64,000 bases of DNA from Planctomycetaceae bacterium (GTDB taxonomy: Bacteria; Planctomycetota; Planctomycetia; Pirellulales; Pirellulaceae): NCBI GenBank assembly GCA_007694185.1, contig RECD01000088.1:80800-144799 (forward strand). Reading direction: 5' to 3'. Made by a program: the position numbers and the translations under genes. Below, piece after piece: positions 9,759 through 18,800 of this stretch. A model generated the notes under the pieces. It was not told the DNA's origin, ran no database searches, and worked only from the letters and a program-made list of their open reading frames with translations. Every line of letters begins with the position of its first letter. The first letter of the stretch is position 1.

Positions 9759-10814
9759 ATGAAGGCATCTGAATACCCAGCCACCTCGGCCACACAGCGA
9801 GACCCGCTGTGGCATCCGATGTCCCGCCGCGATCTGCTACGTCACGCGGCGTTCCTCGGGGGCGGCCTGACCATCCCCAACCGGTTGCTCAGCGACTCAC
9901 TTCAGGCGGCCGCGCCGAGCAAGGTCGCCCGGATCGCGATCACGCTCGATCTCGAAATGAGTCGGAACTTTCCCGAATGGGATGACACCCATTGGGATTA
10001 CGAAAAGGGCAATCTGAACGAATCGGCGAAAAACTACGCCGTCGCGGCCGGCCAACGGGTCCGACAACGTGGCGGCACGATCCATTACTTTTGTGTCGGC
10101 CGGACGCTCGAACAGGCAGACATCGCGTGGCTGCGAGGACTGGCAGAAACCGGCCACCCGATCGGCAACCATACGTACGATCATGTCAACGTGCTCGCCG
10201 ACGAACCGTCGCAACTGCAGTTCCGATTTCAACGCGCCCCTTGGTTGATCGAAGGCCGCAGCCCGGCAGAGGTCATTCGAGAAAACATCCGGCTGACGAC
10301 CGCCGCGATGCGGGAACGTCTCGAAGTCGACAATCGCGGCTTTCGCACACCTGGCGGCTTCCACACCGGTCTTCACGGCCGTGAAGACGTGCAGCAATTG
10401 CTACTCGATTGCGGCTTCACTTGGGTCAGCAGCCTCTATCCGGCGCACGCCAATTCCCGCCCGTCAGAACGGCCGTCCGAGTCGGTTTACGACAGCATCG
10501 TCGGGGCGCAGGCGGCGGCTCAGCCCTCCGTCTACCCCAGCGGTCTGATCGAAATCCCGATGAGCCCGATCAGCGATATCGGCGCGTTTCGTGGCGGCCG
10601 CTGGAAACTCGACTGGTACCTCGAAGCGATCCGCAGGGCGGTCAGTTGGACGATCGATCATGCCGCCGTGTTCGATTTCCTGGCCCACCCGTCCTGCCTG
10701 GGCGTCGTCGACCCCGACTTCCGCACGATCGACCTGATCTGCGACTTGGTGGAACAGGCTGGCCCGAAAGCCCAATTGGTCGACCTCGATCAACTCGCCT
10801 CAGAACTCCGCTGA
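9759..10814 (+). CDS. Tat-exported polysaccharide deacetylase family protein
   Basis: The frame has 351 residues from 9759. A second ATG at 9819 begins MSRRDLLRHAAFLGGG, a clear twin-arginine signal, and may be the true start. A NodB-like fold is indicated by RIAITLDLEMS (first Asp region), GNHTYDHVNV (His-x3-Asp-His metal motif), RGFRTPGGFHTGLHG and a C-terminal DFLAHPS. These enzymes remove N- or O-acetyl groups from chitin, peptidoglycan or xylan. The gene begins 4 bases after the cysteine hydrolase stop and is surely co-transcribed with it. It converges on the large secreted protein at 10912. Confidence 0.85.
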   Translation: MKASEYPATSATQRDPLWHPMSRRDLLRHAAFLGGGLTIPNRLLSDSLQAAAPSKVARIAITLDLEMSRNFPEWDDTHWDYEKGNLNESAKNYAVAAGQRVRQRGGTIHYFCVGRTLEQADIAWLRGLAETGHPIGNHTYDHVNVLADEPSQLQFRFQRAPWLIEGRSPAEVIRENIRLTTAAMRERLEVDNRGFRTPGGFHTGLHGREDVQQLLLDCGFTWVSSLYPAHANSRPSERPSESVYDSIVGAQAAAQPSVYPSGLIEIPMSPISDIGAFRGGRWKLDWYLEAIRRAVSWTIDHAAVFDFLAHPSCLGVVDPDFRTIDLICDLVEQAGPKAQLVDLDQLASELR

Positions 10815-10911
10815 TCCCACGGCGTTTACCCGCCAAACAGGCTGCAACCCCAAAAGGGAATGCCTCGCGGCTTCACCTTTGGGCAACGGCGAGCCAACTC
10901 CCGCCGCGCCC

Positions 10912-13560
10912 CTATGGCTCCAGCGAAATCTCGTCCTCGCCCGTCGACCGCACGTCGATCACCCGCCGCCCGTCGACCACGATCTGAAAATCGATGCCGG
11001 CGGGCCCACGTAGCAACGCCCGTCCCTCGCGCAAGGTGACCGGGAAGGGGGAAACGACCCGATGCTTCCCGTCCGTGGCCATCGCCAAGCCGTCTTGGTG
11101 CCCGGACAGCTTCAGCCGGAGGTCGACCAACACCCCCGGGTGAATGTCCGCGGGAATCCGAGTCTGAGTCGGCAACGAAAAGGCGTCAGGCAAACAGCCG
11201 ACCGAAGGGCCGTCGGGATACTGCATCTGCTCCGCACAGATCAAAATCCCCTCCGCCACTCCGCGCCAATCGAACGACGGCTCATGCTCCGCCAACAACA
11301 GCAACGCGTAGGCGTAGACCGTCCCGCACCACTGCACCGGCAAGCCGATCCAATTGGGTGCCTGCCACTGGGTGGCGCCATAAACTGCGGTGGTCGCGTA
11401 GTTCATGACCGGCCGGTTCGACCACTGGTAGACAAAGGGCAATCCGGCGACCGCCCAGCGTCGGGCATGCTCCAGGTGTTCCCTTTCCCCGGTCAACTCG
11501 AAGGCCCGAACATGGGCCCAAACAAGGTGAGCGGATGCCAGGATGTCGGGGGTGTGCAGCGGCACCTCCCAGGTCTGAGCCCCGCGGGGCGTTCGAAACC
11601 TTTCGGCGTACTTCAACGCCAGCAACCCGGCGGCCTGCGAATCGGCGTTGCCCGTCAGGTGAGCATGTTCAAGCAGCAAAAATGCCGGCCTGCCGCAAAC
11701 CCCGCTGGCGGTATCCTCGAAATGGCCACGGCGGAACTCGCCCCCGTAGCGATAGGAGCCGTCCGGCTGCTGGGCGCCGCGTAAATCGGCCGCCTGTCGG
11801 TCAACGATCCTCAACCACTCCGCCGCGCGACCGCTGACGAAGTAGCTGGTCGGGTTACTGATATGAGCCCCACCGTATTGCAACCGTTCGAGTTCGGGGA
11901 CTTCGCCGGTGAGCCGAAAGATCGCCGACGCACAATCGGCAAACGGGGCCCCCCGAGCGGGCATAGTTCGCAAACCCGGGACCACCGCGTGAAACCAACC
12001 GCCATGGGTCTCATCGAGGATCGCGCCGCGATAAGCGGCGAGTGACAACGCCTGCTGTTCATCGAAAGGCCGTGGCAGCGGAGGCAACGGCGGCAACCCG
12101 CGCCGCCGAACCGCCCATTCGATCGCGTCCTCCAAACGGCCACCATCGCTCCAACCTTCACCGATGCGAAGCGAAGCGGAAACCCGTTTCCCCTTGAGCC
12201 CCAACCGATGGCCGGGTCCGTGGTCGATGAAGTCCGGGACGGCAAACGTCGGCTGCAGTTCGCTGTCCTGCCACAGCATCGCGACCGCGGAGCCTTCGGT
12301 GACCAACGCCATCAGCGGCATGGTCAGGTGCATCGGCGGCGGTTCCACCCGAAGGTGCTCTTCCGTCTCGATGTCGAGCCGCGAACTCGACTGCTCCCCG
12401 CGGCCCAAGTATTCGACACCGGCCATCAGTCCCTGTTCGAGTTGCCCGAACACCCGTACCACCGGCCCCTCGATCTCACGCTCGCTATCGATGTCGATCT
12501 GCAACTCACCCGGTTCCGATCCGGCCAGACGGATCCGAATCCCCTCGCCACGAAGTTCAATCGGCCAGGATGACGGGTCGACCACGCCCAGTTCGATCGG
12601 TTCCGTGCCGACATGTGCCAGCGGCGCGATCGCTGCCACCACCACCCCGTGGCGATACAAACGCAGGACCTGTCCGTCACGGGCAAGTTCCAATCGCAGG
12701 TCACCCAGATCACGCCGATGGGTTTCCGTCGGCACCGCAGGGTCGTATTGCCAGAACCGTCGGGTCAAAGCCGGCAACCCCGCGGCCTCGACGACAACCT
12801 CGCGAGATTCCAACGCGGCTGGCGGCCGCTGGGGCAACGGCACGTCGGTCGACTGGCTCGGTTCCAGCCGAAACGGCTTGCCGTCAACCCGAGCTTCCAC
12901 CGGCCGCTCATCGTGATTCAGGATTCGCACCGAGGTTTGACCGCCGTCGCGAACCAATCCGAGAATCTCAAGCGGATGATGCCGACCGCGATGAACGGAG
13001 ATCCGATCGATTTCGATCTCACCCGGAGCCGTACCGGGATCGAACCGCAGGGCCGTCAGCCCCCCATCTTCCGGAGACAACGTGAGCGGCACGAGGTATT
13101 CGTGCCATTGGCCATCGTGCTTTAGGTCAAAGCGGACTTGACGTGACTCGCTGCTACCAGGATGCCGTCGCGTCGACCAGAACAGCTGCCCCTTGCCGTC
13201 CGTCTCGGCTCGGACCCTCAACCGGACGGCAAAGTCGCTCCCGTCCGCCACCACCGGAGCGAGCAAGTAGGGGTCGCCACCGCTCGCACGGATCCGTAAG
13301 CGTCCGTCGGTCACTTCGAGCGTGCAGTCGTTCAGCGCCCGCCATCCCCTATCGGCAGACCCATCGGCGGGGGATTCAAAATCCCAACTCTTGACGAGTT
13401 CCTCGAGGACATACTCTCGCGGATAAGGATTCGGGAGTTCGGCCGCGTGGGCCGACATCGACATCACGCAGGCGGAAAGAAACATGATCGCCGCCCTACC
13501 AGTTGAACTTCCGAAAAACGTCAACAGCGAGTGAGCAATCCAGGTAGAGAGAGACGTCAC
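10912..13560 (-). CDS. Large secreted protein with beta-sandwich and alpha/alpha-toroid-like regions, possible glycan-active enzyme
   Basis: The frame starts with a GTG at 13560 (882 residues). An ATG at 13485 with a GC-rich Shine-Dalgarno-like stretch before it is an alternative start giving a short signal peptide (MFLSACVMSMSAHA). Residues about 50-210 resemble a carbohydrate-binding jelly roll (LVKSWDFESPADG, LRFDPGTAPGEIEIDRISVH). The middle is beta-rich. Residues about 500-800 are helix-rich with repeated Trp/His/Tyr patterns (HGGWFHAVVPGLRT, QQPDGSYRYGGEF, DTASGVCGRP, WIGLPVQWCG), like six-hairpin glycosidases or heparinase-type lyases. The fold is inferred from residue pattern only and no family was firmly recognised. 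The gene is convergent with the deacetylase. Confidence 0.7.
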   Translation of the reverse strand: MTSLSTWIAHSLLTFFGSSTGRAAIMFLSACVMSMSAHAAELPNPYPREYVLEELVKSWDFESPADGSADRGWRALNDCTLEVTDGRLRIRASGGDPYLLAPVVADGSDFAVRLRVRAETDGKGQLFWSTRRHPGSSESRQVRFDLKHDGQWHEYLVPLTLSPEDGGLTALRFDPGTAPGEIEIDRISVHRGRHHPLEILGLVRDGGQTSVRILNHDERPVEARVDGKPFRLEPSQSTDVPLPQRPPAALESREVVVEAAGLPALTRRFWQYDPAVPTETHRRDLGDLRLELARDGQVLRLYRHGVVVAAIAPLAHVGTEPIELGVVDPSSWPIELRGEGIRIRLAGSEPGELQIDIDSEREIEGPVVRVFGQLEQGLMAGVEYLGRGEQSSSRLDIETEEHLRVEPPPMHLTMPLMALVTEGSAVAMLWQDSELQPTFAVPDFIDHGPGHRLGLKGKRVSASLRIGEGWSDGGRLEDAIEWAVRRRGLPPLPPLPRPFDEQQALSLAAYRGAILDETHGGWFHAVVPGLRTMPARGAPFADCASAIFRLTGEVPELERLQYGGAHISNPTSYFVSGRAAEWLRIVDRQAADLRGAQQPDGSYRYGGEFRRGHFEDTASGVCGRPAFLLLEHAHLTGNADSQAAGLLALKYAERFRTPRGAQTWEVPLHTPDILASAHLVWAHVRAFELTGEREHLEHARRWAVAGLPFVYQWSNRPVMNYATTAVYGATQWQAPNWIGLPVQWCGTVYAYALLLLAEHEPSFDWRGVAEGILICAEQMQYPDGPSVGCLPDAFSLPTQTRIPADIHPGVLVDLRLKLSGHQDGLAMATDGKHRVVSPFPVTLREGRALLRGPAGIDFQIVVDGRRVIDVRSTGEDEISLEP

Positions 13561-13807
13561 GGTTTCCTCAGGCGGTCAGAGTCGATTCTCGAGAAGGCAC
13601 AGCCGGTCAACGAGCCGTCGGAGAAGCAGGGTAGCAGGATGGGGCACTTTGTTCAAGACAACGGAAGGCAGCCTCGCCGGCAGGGGCGGTGGGCAAACGG
13701 GTTCGCAGGGTGTCAAAGCTTTGTCGCGCCCCTCGGTACTTCAGGTTACCCTCGGGCGGTCAAATGAATCCAGAGTCCCCCGCACCCATCGGGCAGACAG
13801 CTCCGCA
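13561..13807. other. Intergenic region upstream of the cimA leader promoter
   Basis: No supported gene. It presumably holds the promoter of the minus-strand gene starting at 13560, but I could not identify a convincing -35/-10 pair. Confidence 0.5.
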
Positions 13808-13835
13808 TTGACAATCGGGGAAGGAAACTTATCAT
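13808..13835 (+). promoter_or_regulatory. Near-consensus sigma70 promoter driving the cimA leader RNA
   Basis: A perfect TTGACA at 13808-13813 is followed at 16 bases by TATCAT at 13830-13835 (5 of 6 match to TATAAT). The expected start is about 13842. It is the best promoter match I found in the window, and it fires towards cimA with about 300 bases of non-coding leader between. Confidence 0.7.
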
Positions 13836-13841
13836 GCGGAC

Positions 13842-14124
13842 TCGGAATGGCCAGCTTCGCCATGGCCCGGCTCCCCGACCCCCGTTCGATTTGGCAAATG
13901 CGAGTTCATCATCCCATCGCGTCGATTACCGGCTCCGCTTTCCGGCGACAGACCTGATCCGGGGGATAGGGTTTGCGGTGGGGGAAAGCGGAGCAGACTC
14001 CCAGCCGGTTCCCACGCCAAGCTTTGAGAGCCGCCCGAGATGCATGATCACCGCGGCGGCTGAACCCGCGACCCACCAGCCGACAAATCCCCCGAGGCCC
14101 TTCCCGCCACGGGGGATTTTTTTT
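13842..14124 (+). ncRNA. Structured leader RNA (or independent small RNA) upstream of cimA
   Basis: A strong promoter at its 5' end and an intrinsic terminator at its 3' end bound a transcript of about 283 bases just upstream of cimA. Predicted stems: GGCCA/TGGCC at 13849-13867; a perfect 12-bp stem, 13932-13943 with 13983-13994; a nested ATCC/GGAT hairpin at 13957-13967; AGCCGCC/GGCGGCT at 14029-14061; and the terminator. CGGGGGAT at 13960-13967 can pair with ATCCCCCG at 14087-14094, the terminator's left arm, which would be an antiterminator. No known riboswitch was recognised; part of it (ACCTGATCC) resembles the TPP element by chance but the other TPP motifs are missing. It could also be a free-standing regulatory RNA. 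Confidence 0.55.
14085..14124 (+). terminator. Intrinsic terminator (attenuator) 18 bases upstream of cimA
   Basis: AAATCCCCCG (14085-14094) pairs with CGGGGGATTT (14110-14119) around a 15-base loop, followed by a run of T ending at 14124. The T-run is only on the plus-strand side, so it acts on rightward transcription. No plus-strand gene lies upstream, so it can only end a leader or small RNA. Confidence 0.8.
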
Positions 14125-14141
14125 CAGCCGCCAATCCGAGC

Positions 14142-15806
14142 ATGACCATGAACTCGATGACAGCAACTCCATCGGCCAAACGTTTGGTCGAAATCTACGA
14201 CACCACCCTGCGTGACGGTACCCAAGGGGAAGGGGTCAGCTTTTCCCTGCAGGACAAACTGAACATCGCCCGCCGCTTGGCGGAAATCGGGATCGATTAC
14301 ATCGAAGGTGGCTACCCGCTGTCGAACGAAAAAGACGTGGCCTTTTTCGACCGGGTCCGCCGACTCGACCTGGGCGCCACCCAGGTTTGTGCGTTCGGGA
14401 TGACCCGTCGCCGCGCCTTCCGCGCCGCGGACGACCCCGGCATGAAAGCCCTACTGGCGGCCGAAACTCCGGTGGTGACATTAGTCGGAAAATCGTGGGA
14501 TTACCATGTCACCGAAGTGCTCGGCGTGTCGCTCGAGGAAAACTTGGCAATGGTCGGCGAAAGCGTCGAACTGTTGGCAAGCAGCCGCCAGGTGATCTAT
14601 GACGCGGAGCATTTCTTTGACGGCTGGAAGGCCAACCCGCAGTACGCCGCGAAAACGTTGCAGGCCGCCGCTTCCGCAGGCGCCACCCACCTGATCCTGT
14701 GTGACACCAACGGCGGCTCGCTACCCGAGGAAATCGCAGAACTGGTCGAGGCCGCTCGCCAAGCGGTTGCCGGTCACGACGTGACGATCGGTATCCACTG
14801 CCACAACGACAGCGAGTTAGCGGTCGCCAATTCGCTCGCTGCGGTCGACGCGGGAGCCGGGCAGGTGCAAGGCACCATCAACGGGATCGGCGAACGTTGC
14901 GGGAATGTCGACCTGATCTCCGTGATCGCGAACTTGGCGTTGAAGAAGCGTGGCTACCAGGTGCTCGGCGGCGGGTCACTCGAATCGCTGACCGAGCTGA
15001 GCCGGTTCGTCTACGAAACCGCCAACCTGCAGTGGCGCGGCAACCAACCGTTCGTCGGCAACAGCGCCTTCGCCCACAAAGGCGGCATGCACGTCCACGC
15101 GATCAACAAATCGGCCAAAACCTACGAGCACATCGACCCGGTCTTGGTCGGGAACGAACGACGGATCCTGGTTAGCGAGCTGAGCGGTCGCAGCAACATC
15201 GCCGCGGTGACGGCGCATCACCGGCTCGGCGAAGACCGCAAGCTGATGGATGCGATTCTGGCGGAGGTCGTCCGCCTGGAAAACCAAGGTTACCAGTTCG
15301 AGTCCGCAGGCGCGTCGTTTGACCTGTTGGTCCGTCGCGTCGCCGGCACGTTACGCGGACACTTCGAACCGATCAAGTACCGGGTCGTCGCCGGCGATCG
15401 GAACGCCGCGACCCACCACGTCTTCGCTGAAGCGATCATCAAACTGAAGATCGGTGACCGACTCTGCTTCGACGCCGCGGAGGGACACGGGCCTGTCAAC
15501 GCGTTGGACGCGGCCCTCCGCAAAACGCTCGAACCGGTCTACCCCACGCTGTCGGAAATGCGGCTGGTCGACTACAAGGTCCGTGTCGTCGATTCGGGCG
15601 GTGGCACGGCGGCATCGATCCGAGTCAACATCGAGAGCGGCGACCATAACGAAACCTGGGGCACGATCGGCGTCAGCGAAAACGTGATCGAAGCCAGTTG
15701 GCAGGCACTCGTCGACGCCGTCGAATACAAACTTCACAAAGATGAGTCCCAACCCGCGGGGCCGGTTCGCCCACCGGCCGCGGCGATCACGGAACCGACG
15801 CGATGA
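14142..15806 (+). CDS. cimA: Citramalate synthase (CimA, LeuA-like)
   Basis: A 554-residue protein of the alpha-isopropylmalate/homocitrate synthase family. The N-terminal TIM barrel carries the metal/acceptor motif DTTLRDGTQ (residues 20-28) and GIHCHNDSELAVANSLAAVDAG. The C-terminal part matches the LeuA-type allosteric dimer domain (YKVRVVDSGGGTAASIRV). The overall pattern and length match the CimA subgroup, which condenses acetyl-CoA with pyruvate to (R)-citramalate for threonine-independent isoleucine synthesis. ATG codons at 14148 and 14157 are alternative starts. No Shine-Dalgarno is visible. The stop overlaps the valS start (ATGA). The attenuator just upstream suggests regulated read-through. 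Confidence 0.92.
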   Translation: MTMNSMTATPSAKRLVEIYDTTLRDGTQGEGVSFSLQDKLNIARRLAEIGIDYIEGGYPLSNEKDVAFFDRVRRLDLGATQVCAFGMTRRRAFRAADDPGMKALLAAETPVVTLVGKSWDYHVTEVLGVSLEENLAMVGESVELLASSRQVIYDAEHFFDGWKANPQYAAKTLQAAASAGATHLILCDTNGGSLPEEIAELVEAARQAVAGHDVTIGIHCHNDSELAVANSLAAVDAGAGQVQGTINGIGERCGNVDLISVIANLALKKRGYQVLGGGSLESLTELSRFVYETANLQWRGNQPFVGNSAFAHKGGMHVHAINKSAKTYEHIDPVLVGNERRILVSELSGRSNIAAVTAHHRLGEDRKLMDAILAEVVRLENQGYQFESAGASFDLLVRRVAGTLRGHFEPIKYRVVAGDRNAATHHVFAEAIIKLKIGDRLCFDAAEGHGPVNALDAALRKTLEPVYPTLSEMRLVDYKVRVVDSGGGTAASIRVNIESGDHNETWGTIGVSENVIEASWQALVDAVEYKLHKDESQPAGPVRPPAAAITEPTR

Positions 15807-18800
15807 GCATGAGCCAGCCCGAAGATTCGAGCATCCCGAACCGCTTCGATTTTGCCGCGGCCGCCAGTCGGATCTCGCAGCGTTGGGACGCGGCAGGGTG
15901 TTGGCGAGCCACGGTCAACCCTCAGCGGCGACCGTTCACGATCGTCATCCCGCCGCCGAACGTCACCGGTGCCCTCCACCTGGGACACGGCCTCAACAAC
16001 ACCCTGCAGGACGTGTTGATCCGCACCCGGCGAATGCAGGGTTTTGAAGCCCTCTGGGTCCCCGGGACCGACCACGCGGGGATCGCCACCCAAGCGGTCG
16101 TCGAACGTCGGCTCAAGGAGCAGGAAAACCTGACCCGCCACGACCTGGGACGCGAGGCCCTGGTGCAGCGGATTTGGCAGTGGAAAGACCAATACGAAAC
16201 CCGCATCCTGAGCCAACTCAAACGGATGGGCTGCAGTTGCGATTGGGATCGCACCCGCTTCACCCTGGATGATCGCTGTGCGGCCGCCGTCCGAGCGACA
16301 TTCTACGACCTATTTCGCCAGCGGCTGATCTACCGGGGCAAGCGGCTGGTCAATTGGGACACGTTCCTGCAGACGGCGATCAGCGATGACGAAGTGTTCA
16401 ACGAGACCGTCAAGGGAAATTTTTGGCATATCCGCTATCGGGTGATCGCCCCTCAACCGGGCGAACCGGACACGGTCGAGATCGCTACCACACGGCCGGA
16501 AACCCTGCTGGGGGACACCGCGGTCGCCGTGCATCCCGACCCCGCCGCCGCCCTCGAACATGCGATCGCCCAACTACGCGACAAGACGAACGAGGCCGGC
16601 GAGAGGGACCGCGTCGAACTGAATCGTCAACTGGCTGAACTGATCGCCCGCCGCGATCGGATGTTGCCGGGGTTGCTGACCTTGCGAGACATGGCCCTGG
16701 CGGGACGCCAATTGATTTTGCCATTGATGGATCGCCCGATCCCGCTGATCGCGGACCCTTGGGCCAAACCGGAAATGGGCAGCGGCTGCGTCAAGATCAC
16801 CCCCGCTCACGACGCCAACGACTACGAGGTCGGGCTGCGTTGTGGGCTGCCGATGATCAACATCCTCAACCCAGACGGCACCCTGAACGCAGCAGCCGGG
16901 CCCTACCAGGGCCTGACGATCAAACAGGCCCGCGAGCGGGTGGTGGCGGAACTCGATGTCCTCGGGCAATTGGGCGAGGTCGAAGATCGCGACATCGAAT
17001 TGCCTCACAGCGATCGCAGCAAGACGCCGATCGAGCCACTGTTGGCGGATCAGTGGTTCGTGAAGATGGATTCGCTCGCCCAATCGGCGATCGAAGCGGT
17101 CGAGTCGGAGCGGGTGAAGATTTTTCCGACCCGTTACCGCAAGGGCTACCTCGACTGGCTGGGTGAAAAAAGGGACTGGCCGGTCAGCCGCCAACTCTGG
17201 TGGGGACACCGGATCCCCATCTGGTCAGCCGGCCCGATGGAACCGACCGAGGCCGAGCAGCTCGCGTCACGGGTCGATGACCTCGGTATCGGGAACGAAT
17301 CGCTAACCCACATCCTCGATCACGATGAAGCCGGCCAGGCATTCCTGTTCGTCTGCCTGCGTTCCGAAAACACCGACTGGGAAAATGCCATCGAAAGCCT
17401 CGGGCTGACCCGCGACCCCGATGTGCTCGACACCTGGTTCTCCTCGGCCCTCTGGCCACACAGCACGTTGGGTTGGCCCGAGCCGACTTCAGAACTCGAT
17501 TATTTCTATCCCACCAGCACCCTGATCACGTCGCGAGACATCATCACCCTGTGGGTCGCTCGGATGGTGCTGATGGGCCTGAACAACACCGGCCAAGTCC
17601 CGTTCGACGAAGTCTTCATCCATCCGAAAATCTTGGATGGGCTGGGCGAAACGATGAGCAAGTCGAAGGGGAATGGTGTCGACCCGCTCGACATCATCGA
17701 CAAGTTCGGTCCCGACGCGCTGCGGTTCGCACTCGCTTGGTTGGCGACGGAAACGCAGGACGTGCGAATGCCCGTCCAGTACGAATGCCCGCACTGCGAG
17801 AAACTGGTCGACCAGACCAAGAAGAATCGCAGCCTGCCGAAGATCGCCTGCCCGGCGTGTGGCAAGTCCTTTTCGACCCAGTGGGCCGAGTCGGCGGCGG
17901 ATCGAGAACTGCCCCGAGGGGCGGTGGTCAGCGAGCGGTTTGAGACGGCGCGAAACTTTGTGAACAAGCTTTGGAACGCCGCCCGCTTCACCCTGCTCAA
18001 CCTGGATGACTTCACGCCGGTTCCCGTCGACCGCGAAACGTTGCCGCTTGAGGACCGCTGGCTACTCAGCCGATTGTCGAGCGTCACCGCAGAAGTGACC
18101 GAGTCGCTGGATCACTATCGTTACGCCGAAGCGGCGCGGGTGTTGTACGATTTCGCCTGGGACGAGTTCTGCAGCCTGTATGTCGAAATGGCGAAAGCTC
18201 GCCTGGCGGACCCGGTGTCACGGCCGGCAACCCAGACGATCATCGCCCACTCCCTCGACCAACTGCTCCGGTTGCTACACCCCTTCATGCCCTTCGTGAC
18301 CGAAGAGATTTGGGATCACCTGGGGCAGGTCGCTCCCCGCCGAGGACTAACCGCCGGGGCCGACGATCCCGGGCCTTTCGTGATGCTCGCCCCGTGGCCG
18401 ACACCGGATGCGCAAGACCGAGTGGATGACACGATCGAACGACAGTTCGCGGTCTTTCGTGAGGTGTTGGGGGCGGTCCGCAAGATCCGTAGCAGCCAAA
18501 ACATCGCGCCCCGTGAGTCGGTCCCGGTCTCCGTCCGCTGCGACGCCGAGATCGCCGAATTGCTGACGCCGATGAAGGTGCTGTTGGAATCGCTCGCCAC
18601 AGCCAACGTCGTCGATCTCGGCCCCCAAGCGACCGCCTTTCCGACCGACGCGGCGTTGACGATTCCCGCATTCGACATTGACGTTCACGTCGATTTAGAA
18701 CAATTTATCGATGTCGATGCCGAACTGCAGCGGCTCCAACGTCTGCTGACTCAAGTCGCCAAACAGATCACGGGCAAGCAACAGAAGCTCGCGAATGAAA

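Noticed and set aside
13947..13994. Resemblance of the cimA leader to a TPP riboswitch (ACCTGATCC followed by GATA and GGGGGAA)
   Set aside because: The upstream CTGAGA element and the P2/P3 arm are missing, and the enclosing 12-bp stem leaves no room for them.
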